Of a stretch of 64,000 nucleotides of DNA, positions 10,409 through 22,200 are shown piece by piece. The notes under the pieces are model-generated. The model saw nothing but the letters and a program-made list of their open reading frames with translations. It was not told where the DNA came from and ran no database searches. Location: assembly GCA_016758965.1 (NCBI GenBank), contig JAEPRB010000148.1:1-64000 (forward strand), in the 5' to 3' direction. The position numbers were made by a program, and so were the translations under genes. Position 1 is the stretch's first letter. Each line of letters starts with the position of its first letter. This stretch comes from Circinella minor. Taxonomy: Eukaryota; Mucoromycota; Mucoromycetes; Mucorales; Lichtheimiaceae.

Positions 10409-12026
10409 ATGATGAGACCTGTGCATTATGTGTCGGGTATAAAAAGGTGTCACCATTCATTATTATTACGCCATTATACATTCATTCGCCATTTTAGTCA
10501 ACGCAAAAAACATGATGGTAATGAACACCCGAAATGTCAAATAGAAAATGGTAAAGTATTTTTTTTAAAAGAAAAGGAAAGGGTGTGTGGCGTTGAAACT
10601 AGCTTTTATTTTTTATTTTTGGAGTCTTCGTAAATATTCAAGATGGTTACACTGAATACAGGATTACGTCGAGTGGAACCATATTTTTTTCATCATAGAA
10701 TGCATACAAAGGAACGCTGGAAAGATCGATCTATATTAGATGTATTTGTACAAGAATTTAGAAATCGAAGTCCGGATTATTATGTAACGTAGATACTATT
10801 ATGATATTCAGAATATATACAGAAAAGAAACTAATGATTGATTTTATATTTGTATTACGTATCTAAATAATATCAGAAAAATGCCATAGAAAAAGGGTGG
10901 ATAACAGTTAATAAAAGCGTAGTTTCTCCTGAAACTATTGTTCGTACGAATGATGTGATTAGACATGCTGAACATTTTCACGAAACACCTATCACAGCTC
11001 GTCCCTTTTGTATTATAAGTCATGATGATGACGTATTGGTGGTTGATAAACCAGGAGGCATACCAATGCATAGTAGTGGGCGATATCGTTACAATTCAGC
11101 TGTAGAAATTTTAAAACAGGCACTTAATATACCACGTCTATATCGTAAGATTCTCTTTTCCTTGACATAATGTTTTTTTTTGGATTACACAAGAAAATGA
11201 TCCTCACCTTATTTCTCTTTCGATTCCATGGCATCTATATATAATAGCGATTAATCGTCTGGATCGTCATACGTCAGGCCTCGTAATTATGGCATTAACA
11301 CCAGAAAGAGCAACCGAAATTTCTCTCGACATTGAACGCCGTATGGTACAAAAAGAATATTTATGTCGAGTGCAAGGCGAGTTTCCTCCAGGGTAATATT
11401 ATGATAATAACTAGAACCACAAGAAATAAAGGAATTCTAATCATGACGAACTTTCTTATTATGATTATTTTTTTTATAGGAAAATTGTATGTGATGCTCC
11501 TATCAAACCAATTTCATTTAAGCTGTCCCTGCACTATGTTCACGAGGATGGTAAACCATGTATGACCGAATTTGAACGAATAAGTTATAATGGTCAAACG
11601 AGTGTTTTGAAGTGTCGACCACTGACAGGACGAACCCATCAGATCAGAGTACATTTACGTTATTTGGGATTTCCTATCGCCAATGATCCAATGTATAATT
11701 TCACACCAGTAACACCATGGTTACCACCACCCATGACATTTATGAGTAATTCAAAGGCAGAACAAGTTATACAACATTTACTCGACATGACCTGTTATGA
11801 ACAAGAAGAAGTTCAAGATAACACGAATAATAGTACTAGCAGTAGTGGTAGTGATGTTTGCCCTGAATGTAGTATGCTTCTACCTAGAGAACCAACACCA
11901 GAAACCAATTTTGGTATATATCTTCATGCCTGGCGTTATCAAGGGAAAGGATGGGATTATAAAACTAAATACCCTAAATGGGTTCATGAACCGTTTAATG
12001 ATTCTGTTGTTCCTGCATACATGTAA
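10409..12026 (+). CDS. tRNA pseudouridine synthase, Pus8/Pus9/Rib2 type
   Basis: This RluA-family synthase is expected to isomerise uridine 32 in tRNAs. Five exons fit in phase: 10409-10550, 10662-10783, 10877-11144, 11248-11392 and 11480-12026, giving 407 aa. Visible blocks are ENG|LRRVEPYFFHHR..KERWKDRS near the N-terminus, an S4-like WITVNKSVVSPETIV stretch, DVLVVDKPGGIPMHSSGRY, the catalytic-loop segment NRLDRHTSGL (catalytic Asp in LDR), and GRTHQIRVHLRYLGFPIANDP. The C-terminus has CPECSMLLP..IYLHAWRYQG..WDYKTKYPKW, typical of the fungal Pus9/Rib2 group. There is no deaminase domain after it, so it is closer to Pus8/9 than to a Rib2 fusion. The basic N-terminus (LLRHYTFIRHFSQRKK) could be a mitochondrial presequence. 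The family is secure; the exact paralog is not. Confidence 0.88.
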
Positions 12027-12051
12027 ATACTGAGAATAAAAACAGTATGAA

Positions 12052-12075
12052 ATATATATATATATATATATATAT
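12052..12075. repeat. (AT)n microsatellite
   Basis: A pure AT tract of about 24 bp between two convergent genes. Similar tracts occur at about 1516-1540, 14665-14685, 15244-15267, 32812-32841 (with GT) and 39876-39911. Confidence 0.9.
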
Positions 12076-12143
12076 TCCAATCTTTTATTTATGTACATAA
12101 TGCGTATAGTATATTCACATTATCAATAACATTATCGTTATCG

Positions 12144-14727
12144 TTATAATCCTAACTCGTCAAATAAGTCATCTGTTGTCATTGCAAGAGTGCTACCAAA
12201 TATTTGTGATTTTTGCCCCTCATCTTCTGTGGTTGTCATTTTGTCATCCACACTACAGTTCATGCTATGTGGTAATTCCATAGTATAATCCAATGACATT
12301 GATTTAGTGCTTTCTTTTCCTTTATCATCTTCATCTTCTTCATGATCCTTTCGGTATATAACTCCTAATCCATCGTCCGTTGCATCGCTATCATTTCCAT
12401 CATCATTGTCGTTGCTATTAAGTACACGTTGATTATTTGATAGAAAATAATTATTTGAAGGCAGCGGATGATTATCAGAATCAGAATCTCGAATCTAAAA
12501 ATCACAAATATAATGTAGGTCATATTTAGTAATCATGGGGAAAAAATCCATACACGAATAGCTTTACTTACACTAACTTGACCGGCACTACGAGTAGTAG
12601 TTATAACATTTTCAGAGTTTTCATTATCTAATACAAGATGATCTAATCCTTTTTCCATAGTATAATCCTCATGATTGTCATAAGAGCTACTAAAGCTTTT
12701 TATGGGTGATTTCGATTGGCCACGTTCGTATGTTGGTTTTCGTCTTGTGCTTAATTTTTGTTCTACTGAACCAATACAAATCAAATCATTATCACCATCA
12801 TTATCATTGTTATGCTCTGTAAAACTTTCAAAATAGAAATCTTCCGTTTGGAAGGATTTAGCTGTTCTTTGCTTATTAGATTTTGTTGTTGATATTGGTA
12901 TATTGGAATCGTCCGAACTATTCTCATTATCAGATTCGTTGTAAGTTTTAGGCTTGGTTGTTCCTCGAGAATTTCGTTTCCTAGCAGTGAGCATTTTAGG
13001 GTCAATAAGCATGGAATCTTCTTTTTCCTCAATAACTTCCTCCTCTTTTGTTTTTCGCGGTTTTCTTGTTGTTGTTGTTGTTTTTGCTTTTTTAGAGCGT
13101 GTCTTTTTCGGTAACTCTGTCTCAGATACTAGACTTTCTTCATCTAGACCCGTATCATTTGTAGAACGTTGTTGTGTTTTTCGTTTCTTTGATGTCACAG
13201 GAACAGTAGCAGCAGAAACAATTGTATCTGTATCCTTTTTCTTCCCTCGTCGTTTTATAGCCTTTGGTTCTTTTTCAGCTGCCGCTGGTTTATTCCAAGG
13301 TAAACACCGAGGACCAGATAATGGTTTTAAAGTAGTGTTAGATATGGATTCTGGTAAAGTTTTCCCCTGAACTGATTCTGTTGATACATCATTAAAAGAC
13401 CGGTTAGTGCCAACAATGTCAAAAGAAACGTTGTTTGTTATGGATTCTTCGTTATTAGGAACAAATGCTTGGGACTCTATTGATGATTTAGGTGGAGGTG
13501 ACACGTGTGAATTACCCTGTCGTGAATGAGTTACTGTTGCTAACGTATTTTGATTATCAAAGTTATTTGTCGATTTTTCGCTTATGTTTAACTTTTGAGC
13601 TTTATTGTCAATTGTAGTTGATGGAGGAGACGGACGTTGTGAACGAGACGATATATATTCAAATTCATCAGCATTCACCATAAAACGTAATAGCAATGCT
13701 GTACAATGTTTACATTTGCCGTATTTTCCTACCGGACATGAGCACCATCCATCTTTGAATTCTATATAATAACACACACGCACGACAACCAAAGAAAAAA
13801 ATTATGTGAATAGTTCTGATTGTTTACATCTTCCCTTTTCTTTGTACTATAATCAAACGAGTTATCTATATATACTTACGAAGCTCCTCTTTTTTTGATT
13901 TGGACACAATAGTAACAACTACAGTATAAGCGTCTTTGGAAGATCCATATGCTTTTGCCCAAATATCAATACTATCTTTGTCTCCGGCTATATTCATTTG
14001 GTCCAATGTATTTAGAATATCTTCTCCTCTTAAAAAAGCACCTTTATTATTGATATATTCCCGTACAATATCATGATGAATACGATCTGCAAAACTGTTA
14101 CGGAGGTCTGAAATCTCACGATCTTCAAGTTGTAATGGTAAAGAATACATATCTTTTTCTTCATCATCATTATCGAATGGTATAGATAGCTGTCGTTCTT
14201 GTGATGATTTTTTTATGTTGATACGCTCTTCAGCAAGACTTTCCATTTGAGTTTTCCATGATTGGAACACTTGAGTATTCTAGAAATTGCAATATAACTG
14301 TTATTACTGATAATAATTAAATGGTGTACTTTCAACTTTTATTTTTACTCGTGTTTTTATTTTTTGTTCAATTCTTACAGAGGCAGAAACACTGTGTCTT
14401 ATAGTGCCTTGAAATATTTCTTGAAAGGTTAATTTGTTACTTATTGACTTATAAAGTAACGGTGTCAATATCTTCTCTTTATCAGATAACTTGTTATCAC
14501 TATATATTCAAAATTTACGTAATGAAGTTCATTATATATATATAGACAAAATAATTACTATTCAGATAGTATATAGTGACAGTAAAACATACATCAGGAA
14601 CGGTGGTATTTGTCGTAAGGTATCTATCGGAACGTTTTCAGATTCTCTTTGTAATATTCCTAGACTATATATATATATATATATACGTACAGAACGTATA
14701 TAAGAAAAGAAAAAGGTGAACACTCCA
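12144..14727 (-). CDS. SWIM zinc-finger protein with long acidic/basic low-complexity tail
   Basis: The minus-strand exons that join in phase are 14659-14593, 14499-14379, 14279-13880, 13761-12572 and 12494-12144, about 710 aa. Exon 1 is uncertain: an ATG at 14727 is a candidate, but I could not close its splice. The N-terminal 200 residues look folded (LTPLLYKSISNKLTFQEIF.., an EDILNTLDQMN segment). Across an intron comes FKDGWCSCPVGKYGKCKHC, a SWIM-type CxC..CxH zinc finger at about residues 205-225. The rest is disordered: Ser/Lys-rich, with basic clusters (KRRGKKK, KKTRSKKAKT, RKPRKTKEEE) that look like nuclear signals, and an acidic C-terminus ending TTDDLFDELGL. No transposase core is present, so this is not simply a MULE remnant. 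A nuclear DNA- or protein-binding role is inference. Confidence 0.7.
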
Positions 14728-14776
14728 TAATATAATGTATTAATAATATCAAATCAAGAAAAAGAAAAAATGTTGT

Positions 14777-16185
14777 TTACAAGTCAGCCTTCCAAATGAC
14801 ACGGCTTTTTTGAACCAATATTTCTTGAAGATAAAATTGGCGTATCTTGGAAAAATATTTCAGAGGTAAATTATGCTGGTCCAATCCAGAATCTCTTCGG
14901 CACCAACTAAGCATGAATGATCCAGAGATACTTAAGCCATGAAGATGCTGAATACTATTTTATAATGAGTTCAAATATTAATAAAATTTATATCCAAATG
15001 ACACGAGTATAGTTCTTATCAACAACCAAGTGGATATAACCTCTTTTTTTTAAAGTTACCATGCTATTTTATCAATGATTGACTCTGGTTCCCTGATTGC
15101 ATAATCACGTGTGTAGAGATAAATAGGGCAATCAGAGCCTAATTGTTCTAGATATTGATTTGTTCTGTCTCTATGTCGTTGTAATTGTATATTCTGCCTA
15201 TAAATTCATAAATAAAAGAATTTTCTTTTTCATGCATTATCCAAATATATATATATATATATATATTAAAAAAAACAACTTACAGTTGTCCTTGTTCACC
15301 CGGAATGCCTTTGTAGAGTTTATTTTCATCAGCAATAAGAATAACTGTGCTAATTTATTAGAAATTAAAAATAATATTAATGAAATGCTATAACTTTGGT
15401 TAAAAAAATAAAGAAAATTCTAGAACATATCTTAATTACCCTTGAAGAGATAATTGTTTTGTAACATCTGCCCATCCATGAATAGCCGCTTCCACAGCAC
15501 CATTTAATATAAATCCAACAGTATTTTTATCCACACAAAGAGAACGCGTTACATTGATAATAAGTGCCCTTTTCCCAAAAGTTTGATCTGCAATACAGAA
15601 TGGTTCCATATACTCGGTAACTCTATCGACTTTCATCATCACTCCATTATTCTCTTGTAAATTATTATTAAACGCGTCCAAGTGAAAATGTGTCAAACAA
15701 CGCTTTAACCATATATTCCGTTCTTCGTAATCTGGATCGAGTCCCATGGCCCAACCGGATAATAGCTTTGTTTGAATAGGTGTTGTAGGAAGAACAAGGC
15801 ATTTCATATTTAAACTTCCTCGTTTGCTATGTATGAATCGTACTAGATCTTGGTGTTTTCGGATAGGACATGGTTGCATGAAATGTACTGCTAATTGTTT
15901 ATCGTCCTAAAAGCCCAATGAAATGATTTAAATGGCGTTTTTTATATGAATCTTGCAAGTTGTAAAATAATTATGCAAAAAAAAAAAAAGAAAAAAAGTT
16001 TATTTACTTACGGCTTCCATTTGTCTAATGATTTGGTGACCTAGTTCACGCACACGAAGGGTATCTAAATCGTCAATGGCATCCGGACAATATAATACAT
16101 GAGTTTTGGAGAGATAAGTGTGATAGTAAATGGCTGCAATGGAAGGTGTTGTTTGTAGCCAAAGAATATTATGATTGTGAGCCAT
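14777..16185 (-). CDS. Unrecognised conserved-looking 340-aa protein
   Basis: I do not recognise the family. Five exons join in phase with consensus splice sites: 16185-16012, 15906-15440, 15349-15284, 15197-15060 and 14954-14777, giving 340 aa with a clean stop. The protein starts MAHNHNILWLQTTPSIAAIYYH and ends VIWKADL. It has no signal peptide, obvious membrane segment or low-complexity region. Segments that look structured include MKCLVLPTTPIQTKLLSGW, GAVEAAIHGWADVTKQL, TVILIADENKLYKGIP and SDCPIYLYTRDYAIREPE, which suggest an alternating alpha/beta fold. The stop lies only about 50 bp from the candidate start of the SWIM-finger gene on the same strand. The gene model is supported; the function is unknown. 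Confidence 0.7.
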
Positions 16186-17243
16186 ATATAAGAAAATGAG
16201 TGTAAGAATAGAGTAAAAAATTTAGAGAAATGATGTGCAAGGAAATAGGTCCAAATTAAGCTGGTGTGACACAAAAAGGTATTCTTTTTCCTTCTTAATG
16301 TTCCTTGTATGATATGAATAGATAGTACTGTCTGACATAGACACATGGTGATGTAACTCCTGAAGACGTACATGTCATTTAAAACATACATGAGATTTAT
16401 GATATACCACAATGAGAAGTTAAAGAGATCGTTCTATTCATGGAATATATCTAGATCATTATCATCATCTATATTGTTGAAACATAGTACGTTTGACAAA
16501 CCAAACTTTACATACGTATGTGTATAAATACGCCAAGTCTAATTCTCTGTCATTTAACAATTCAAGAGTAACATATCATGTTTTGCCCTGTTTTCTTATT
16601 TAGTACAAGCTAGCAATAATGCAAAGTAGCAGAGTTCATACGAATTTTTTAAGCGAGACCTAAATCCACATGAGCGAGATCTTATTGCTATAACTAACCA
16701 CAGTACTTAAAATCTATATGTGTACAAATAATAATCTTTTTGAAGTGAACTACACCTTATTTTATTATTGTATTTTGGAACCGAATGGAAGTGAACAAAG
16801 ATGTTGATATTGGATATGAAACAAATAATATATATGTATATATAAATTATGTAAATGGCAAAACAAATACCCTGTTATTTCGTGTTATTAAAGAGTTATT
16901 GTTTAATAGAATTCTTATGATGAACAATTGACATATTGTCCTACCATGACGACAACATATTAAGAAAACAGTAACTGATTATCTATTTTACGACTTTATA
17001 GAATTACATTCTGTATTAATCATATATTATTATAAGTACGTGAATGAAAATTATATGTAAAGCTTACTGATTGCATAAAAAATCAAGTGGGAAAATGAGC
17101 TTGGTCATTGTGTTTGGATCGGAGCAAGGCACCATTTCGCATTACAAATGTTATTCCCATATTTTACATAAAAGGTCAACTCCACACAAATTTATTTTAT
17201 TTATTTACTTTTGCTTTTTACTCCACACTTTTTTTTATACACA
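16186..17243. other. Divergent intergenic region
   Basis: About 1 kb between a minus-strand and a plus-strand gene. It should contain both promoters. I see no further gene. The thiolase leader ends in a pyrimidine-rich run just before its ATG. Confidence 0.5.
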
Positions 17244-18830
17244 ATGCCATACAATCTTCCTTACCCCATTCCCCTTGCTCCTGCACCTGAAGCTCAAGTT
17301 ACCAAGGTTGGTGTAAAGTCACCTGAAGACGTTGTTGTAGTTTCTGCTCTTCGTACCGCTTTGACTAAAGGTCGTAAGGGTGGTTTCAAGGATACTTTGG
17401 CTGACCGTAAGTTTACATAATATTTTATTGTTCTGTGTGAAAAAAAAAAGCAAAAAAGAGTTACATAAGTCTAACATTCTTTTTTTTTTTACTTTCCCAT
17501 ATTATTATTAGAGCTCGTTCAATATGTCCTTAAGGCCACTATTGATCGTACTGGTATTGACCCTAAGTTAGTTCAGGACATTTGTGTTGGTAATGTCGAT
17601 GCCCCTGGTGGTTTGGCTACACCTGCTCGTATGGCTGCTTTAGCTGCTGGTTTTCCAGAAACTACCTCAGTTAGCACCACTAACCGTCAATGTTCTTCTG
17701 GTTTGCAAGCCTGTGTTACCATTGCTTCTGCTATTCAGGCTGGCTTGATTGACATTGGTATTGGTGCTGGTGTCGAATCCATGAGCAGTGATTACTATAA
17801 GCGCGATCGCTTAATGTCCAAGAAGATTGCCAAGGAATTAAAGTCTGCTGGTGATTGTCTTGTTCCCATGGGGTAAGAGAAAAGTCGAGACATATTTTGG
17901 ATTTTAGAAATGTGGAAAAAGGAGAGAATTGAAAACCTGTCAAAAAAAAAAGCAGAAAGGAAAATTTAATTGACTATTTTAAATTGGGCAATTTTTTTAG
18001 TATCACTTCAGAAAATGTTGCTGAAGACTATGGTTTGACTCGTTTGGCACAAGATGAATTTTCTGTTGAATCACACAAGAAGGCTGCCGCTGCTCAAGCT
18101 GCTGGTTATTTCAAGGAAGAAATTGTTCCCATCAAGGCTACTATCTTGGATAAGGATGGTGAAAATCCCAAGGAAATTCTTGTTGATCAAGATGAAGGTA
18201 TTCGTGCCAATTCCAGTGTTGAAAATTTGGCTAAATTAAAGCCTGTCTTTAAAAAGGATGGTTCTACCCACGCTGGTAATGCTTCTCAAATTTCAGATGG
18301 TGCTGCTGCTGTTTTGTTGATGAAACGTAAGACTGCTTTGGCCCTCAATTTGCCTATTATTGGAAAGTATGTTACTGCATGCACTGTTGGTGTACCACCT
18401 CATGTCATGGGTATTGGTCCAGCTTATGCTATCCCTGTTGCCGTTGAACGTGCTGGTTTGAAATTGGATAATGTCGATATCTTTGAAATCAATGAAGCTT
18501 TTGCTTCTCAAGCTCTTTATACTGTTCGCGTTTTGGGTATTCCAAAGAATAAGGTTAACCCCAAGGGTGGTGCTATTGCTATTGGTCATCCTCTCGGGTA
18601 AGTTGAATAACTATCAATTGGGGAAAATGGAGGAGAGAGTATAGATGTGAGAAATTGGATGAATCATGTACAATTTTTTGACACATTATTATAATAGATC
18701 TACTGGTGCTCGTCAAGTTGCTACTTTGTTCCCTGAATTGAAGCGTACAAAATCCCGTGTTGGTGTTACCAGTATGTGTATGGGAACTGGTATGGGCATG
18801 GCCTGTGTATGGGAGAATGAACAATTGTAA
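17244..18830 (+). CDS. POT1: 3-ketoacyl-CoA thiolase (acetyl-CoA C-acyltransferase)
   Basis: Catalyses the thiolytic step of fatty-acid beta-oxidation, releasing acetyl-CoA. Four exons join in phase: 17244-17406, 17512-17872, 18001-18597 and 18698-18830, giving 417 aa, the usual length. The active-site cysteine is in NRQCSSGLQA. INEAFASQ, GGAIAIGHPLGSTGARQ and the C-terminal CMGTGMGMACVWE, with the second catalytic Cys, are all present. The N-terminus VVVSALRTALTKGRKGGFKD matches fungal Pot1/Fox3-type enzymes rather than the Erg10 acetoacetyl-CoA thiolases. I see no clear PTS1 at the end (ENEQL) and no confident PTS2, so peroxisomal targeting is inferred from the family only. Codon use is strongly biased toward GCT, GGT, GTT and AAG compared with the neighbours, which suggests high expression. 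Confidence 0.93.
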
Positions 18831-19285
18831 AAAAGATTAAAAAGTAACTTTCTTTTTCCCTTGCCTATTTTTACCTTTCATCCATCCAAATATCTTGTAA
18901 ATTATTACTACGTATTATAATTATCTTTGTATACTTTTTTTTCCATAACAACTAAACAATATTCCAAATCTCAAAAATAAATTTATAATTATAAGAGGAA
19001 TTTTCTTTATCCGAATTTATCATGTTAATTAACATTTTCTGAATAATTCGTTGAGCGGATCGGATATTTAAAAAAAAGTGTGTGAACAAGAATCAAAAAT
19101 AAAATAAAAAATGACATGTATTTTGTGTGGAAAAAAAAGATATAATATATATAATATAATACGTAAGCAACAACAAAAAAAAAGTTTAAACATCAAAAAG
19201 GTTAAAAGTAACAAAGGAAGGAAAGAGAGAAGGATAAGATATTTAAATGGTAGATATAGAAGGAGGAGGAGGGGAAGGGAGAAAT
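18831..19285. other. Convergent 3' intergenic region
   Basis: AT-rich spacer between the thiolase stop and the stop of the Mga2/Spt23-like gene. It holds T-runs and AATAAA-like signals (AAAATAAA near 18975) and no gene I support. Confidence 0.5.
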
Positions 19286-22200
19286 TTAAATCCACCATAT
19301 TAAACTACGAAATGTATGAGAATAAGCTATTTGATATATTAACCAGAAAACCATACCTATATTAAATATTAATTAGTTTTTTGAATTATATACTATCTTT
19401 TTTAAATATATACGTTTCAAAAATTCTCTATAAATAATACTTACAAACTAATAATGGTACCCAGAATGATAATAAACGCTGATCTTTTCGTTTCTTATCT
19501 TCCATAGTTTCTAATCCCTTGGGTGTATTAAAACTATCATAGGAATTACTAGCTTCAGATCGAGACGATATTATTGGTGATGATGTAGATGTTGATGAAG
19601 ATGCTGGATAAGAGAAAGTATGATGCTGTTTTCGATTAGGTCGGGATGATGATGATGTAGATGATGCAGAGGATGATGAAGATGATGAGTTAGGAGGTGG
19701 TTGACTATTTCGTGCACCCATTGCATAAGCGAGTGCCATGTACCAAGCAAGAGTTTGTTCTGGCTCTTCATTGGTGGGTGGATTGTTAGTGGTATTTTTG
19801 GGTGATACATCAGGAGACAGTCGTATAGACATATTTGCAATCATAGTTGTAGGACGAGGTAATTGTAATAAATGATCAGCAATACTTTTCAAATTCATTT
19901 CCGATGGTTTTGTAGCAATATTGTTTTTCAAATTTTGTAAGAATGAACTGTCTTGTGATGTTGAACGTTGATGGTTATTAGTTTTTTGTTGTTGGAAATG
20001 GGATAAAGTGCGTTGCATCCAATTGGATGATTTTTTGTCGGAGGGTATCTCATCATCTGAAGAAGATACCAGTGTACTATCTCGTTCATGAACAGGCTGT
20101 GCATCTGGGATTTCATCAGCTGAATTGGAGTCTTCATCATCTTGCTGTAAATATTGAATGGATCCAACAGAACGGTATGGCCATGACTGTTGTGACTGTG
20201 GTTGTTGTTGGTTTCGTCGACGTCGTAATCCTTCAGTAGATGTAGGTGATAGTTCACTACTGGCAGTAGATGAATCAGATAAATAGGCTTGTGGCCATGT
20301 TATTCGATCTTCTGTATCACTATCAATCCAGACTCGATCATCGTCGTCGTCGTCATAGTTGCTATCATCATCTTCTTCTAAAGAGCTTTCGCCTCCTTCA
20401 TCATATGATGTATCTACATCTGCGCTCATAATATCTGAAAGTGAATCGTTATGATGTGATGATTCGGATGTTTCTCGATCATCCAGTGGCATATGATTCA
20501 ATAATAATGTTCGAACTGTGTTATCTTTGGCAAGATGCATGGGTCGTTTATTTCGTAAATCGTAAATTTCTGGATCAGCATCACCTTCTTCTAAAAGAAC
20601 ACGTACAACATCTTCATGTCCAAACCATGATGCATAATGTAATGCTGTTGCTCCATTTCGATCGATATTATCCACCGAGCAACCAAGATCTAATAAAGCT
20701 AGTGTCAATTTTGTGAATCCAAGCATAGCAGCTAAATGCAACATGGTGTGGCCTTGAGCATTGGCAATGGAAACATCGCTCCATTGTACGTCTTCCATTG
20801 TATCCATTACTTCAAGTACTTGTATAATGTGACGTTCCAAGTTAGCTTGTTGTGGTGGTTGATGGTGTTGTCGTTGTTGTTGGGTCTCATTACTATTGTT
20901 GTCACCAGTACTGTCACTGTTACCACCACCATTACTACCCGTACCAGTTCCTGATGACCGTTGATTTTGATTTCCACCTTGAACAATACGCATAGCAATT
21001 TCTCGTGCATCTTCCACCTTTCCGGTCATTTTCAAGCCAACGACTTGAAGTGCCAGCTCCATCAATGCTCGATCATTCTCGTTATAATAAGTAAATAATG
21101 TCACTTCTGAACTACCCATGACAACAGGATACTCCTTGAATGAAACAACTACCGGACCAGGCTCTGCTACTGAAGGTAAAATACAAACAAGTGTATTGGG
21201 TGACCAAAAATGTGTGTTGGATGCAACAACATCACCAAACATGACAGTTAGACCATTACGGAAATTTGTACCTAGAATGGTTACTTCAATACCACCATAA
21301 GTTGGACCTTCATTAGGAATTAATCTTTGAAGTAAAGGTCGTTCTGCTGCCGTTGTTGTTTGTGGCGGTGGCGTAGCAGAAGCGGGCGGTGATGTTCGTG
21401 TTGAATTTTTCGAGCTTGTACTTGTTGGCGTATTATTATTTGATGTGGCAGGGGGTGCAGTAAGCGATGAAAACAAGTTTGGTCCAAGTTGTTGTATTTG
21501 TGACATTTGGGGTTGTTGTTGTTGTTGCTGTAAAAACATATTCATGGCAGGATTAATAGGTGATACTTGAGCAGATGCTCTTGCCGTTGGTACGGGTGAT
21601 TGACGTTGAGAATTTGATTGTTGCTGTTGTGTTACCGATGGTACAATTGCTGTTTGGTCAGGGCGCGGTTGAATTGAAAGCTGTGGGTTTGGAAAGGAAG
21701 GAGGATATTGTATAGATGGTTGTGAACCATTCACTTGTTGTGGATGATTAAATGCACCAAATGATGCTGCAGCGGCTAACATGGCTTGAGTATTTGGTTG
21801 CTCCGTATCGACGCGTGCACGTTTACGACCTGCTTTCACCTTGTTTGATTTATGATCATCAGTAATCATGATAGGTGGTGACATACCCGAAGCGACTGTT
21901 TTACCGGTATGATCTTGCATTTCAAAATAGATACTATAAAATATATATATAAATAGAATTATTATTTATTTAGATGTATGTTATATTCAAATGAGTTCAC
22001 ATGACCATACTCATTTTTTTTTACTACCAACTCATATAAGTAATAATTTGATTTCTTGAGTAATAATTATTGTTAATAGTAATAAGCTTACCAAAAACCT
22101 AGCCGTTCATTATGGTGACGACAGTAACATGTGATCCGAGTGGGTAAAATAGTATCGCCTGAGCTAAAATCAACTACTTCTGAACAATTGAAAAGTAAGA

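Noticed and set aside
12954..13370. 138-aa plus-strand frame
   Set aside because: It is antisense to the low-complexity part of the SWIM-finger gene and mirrors its Ser/Lys codons.
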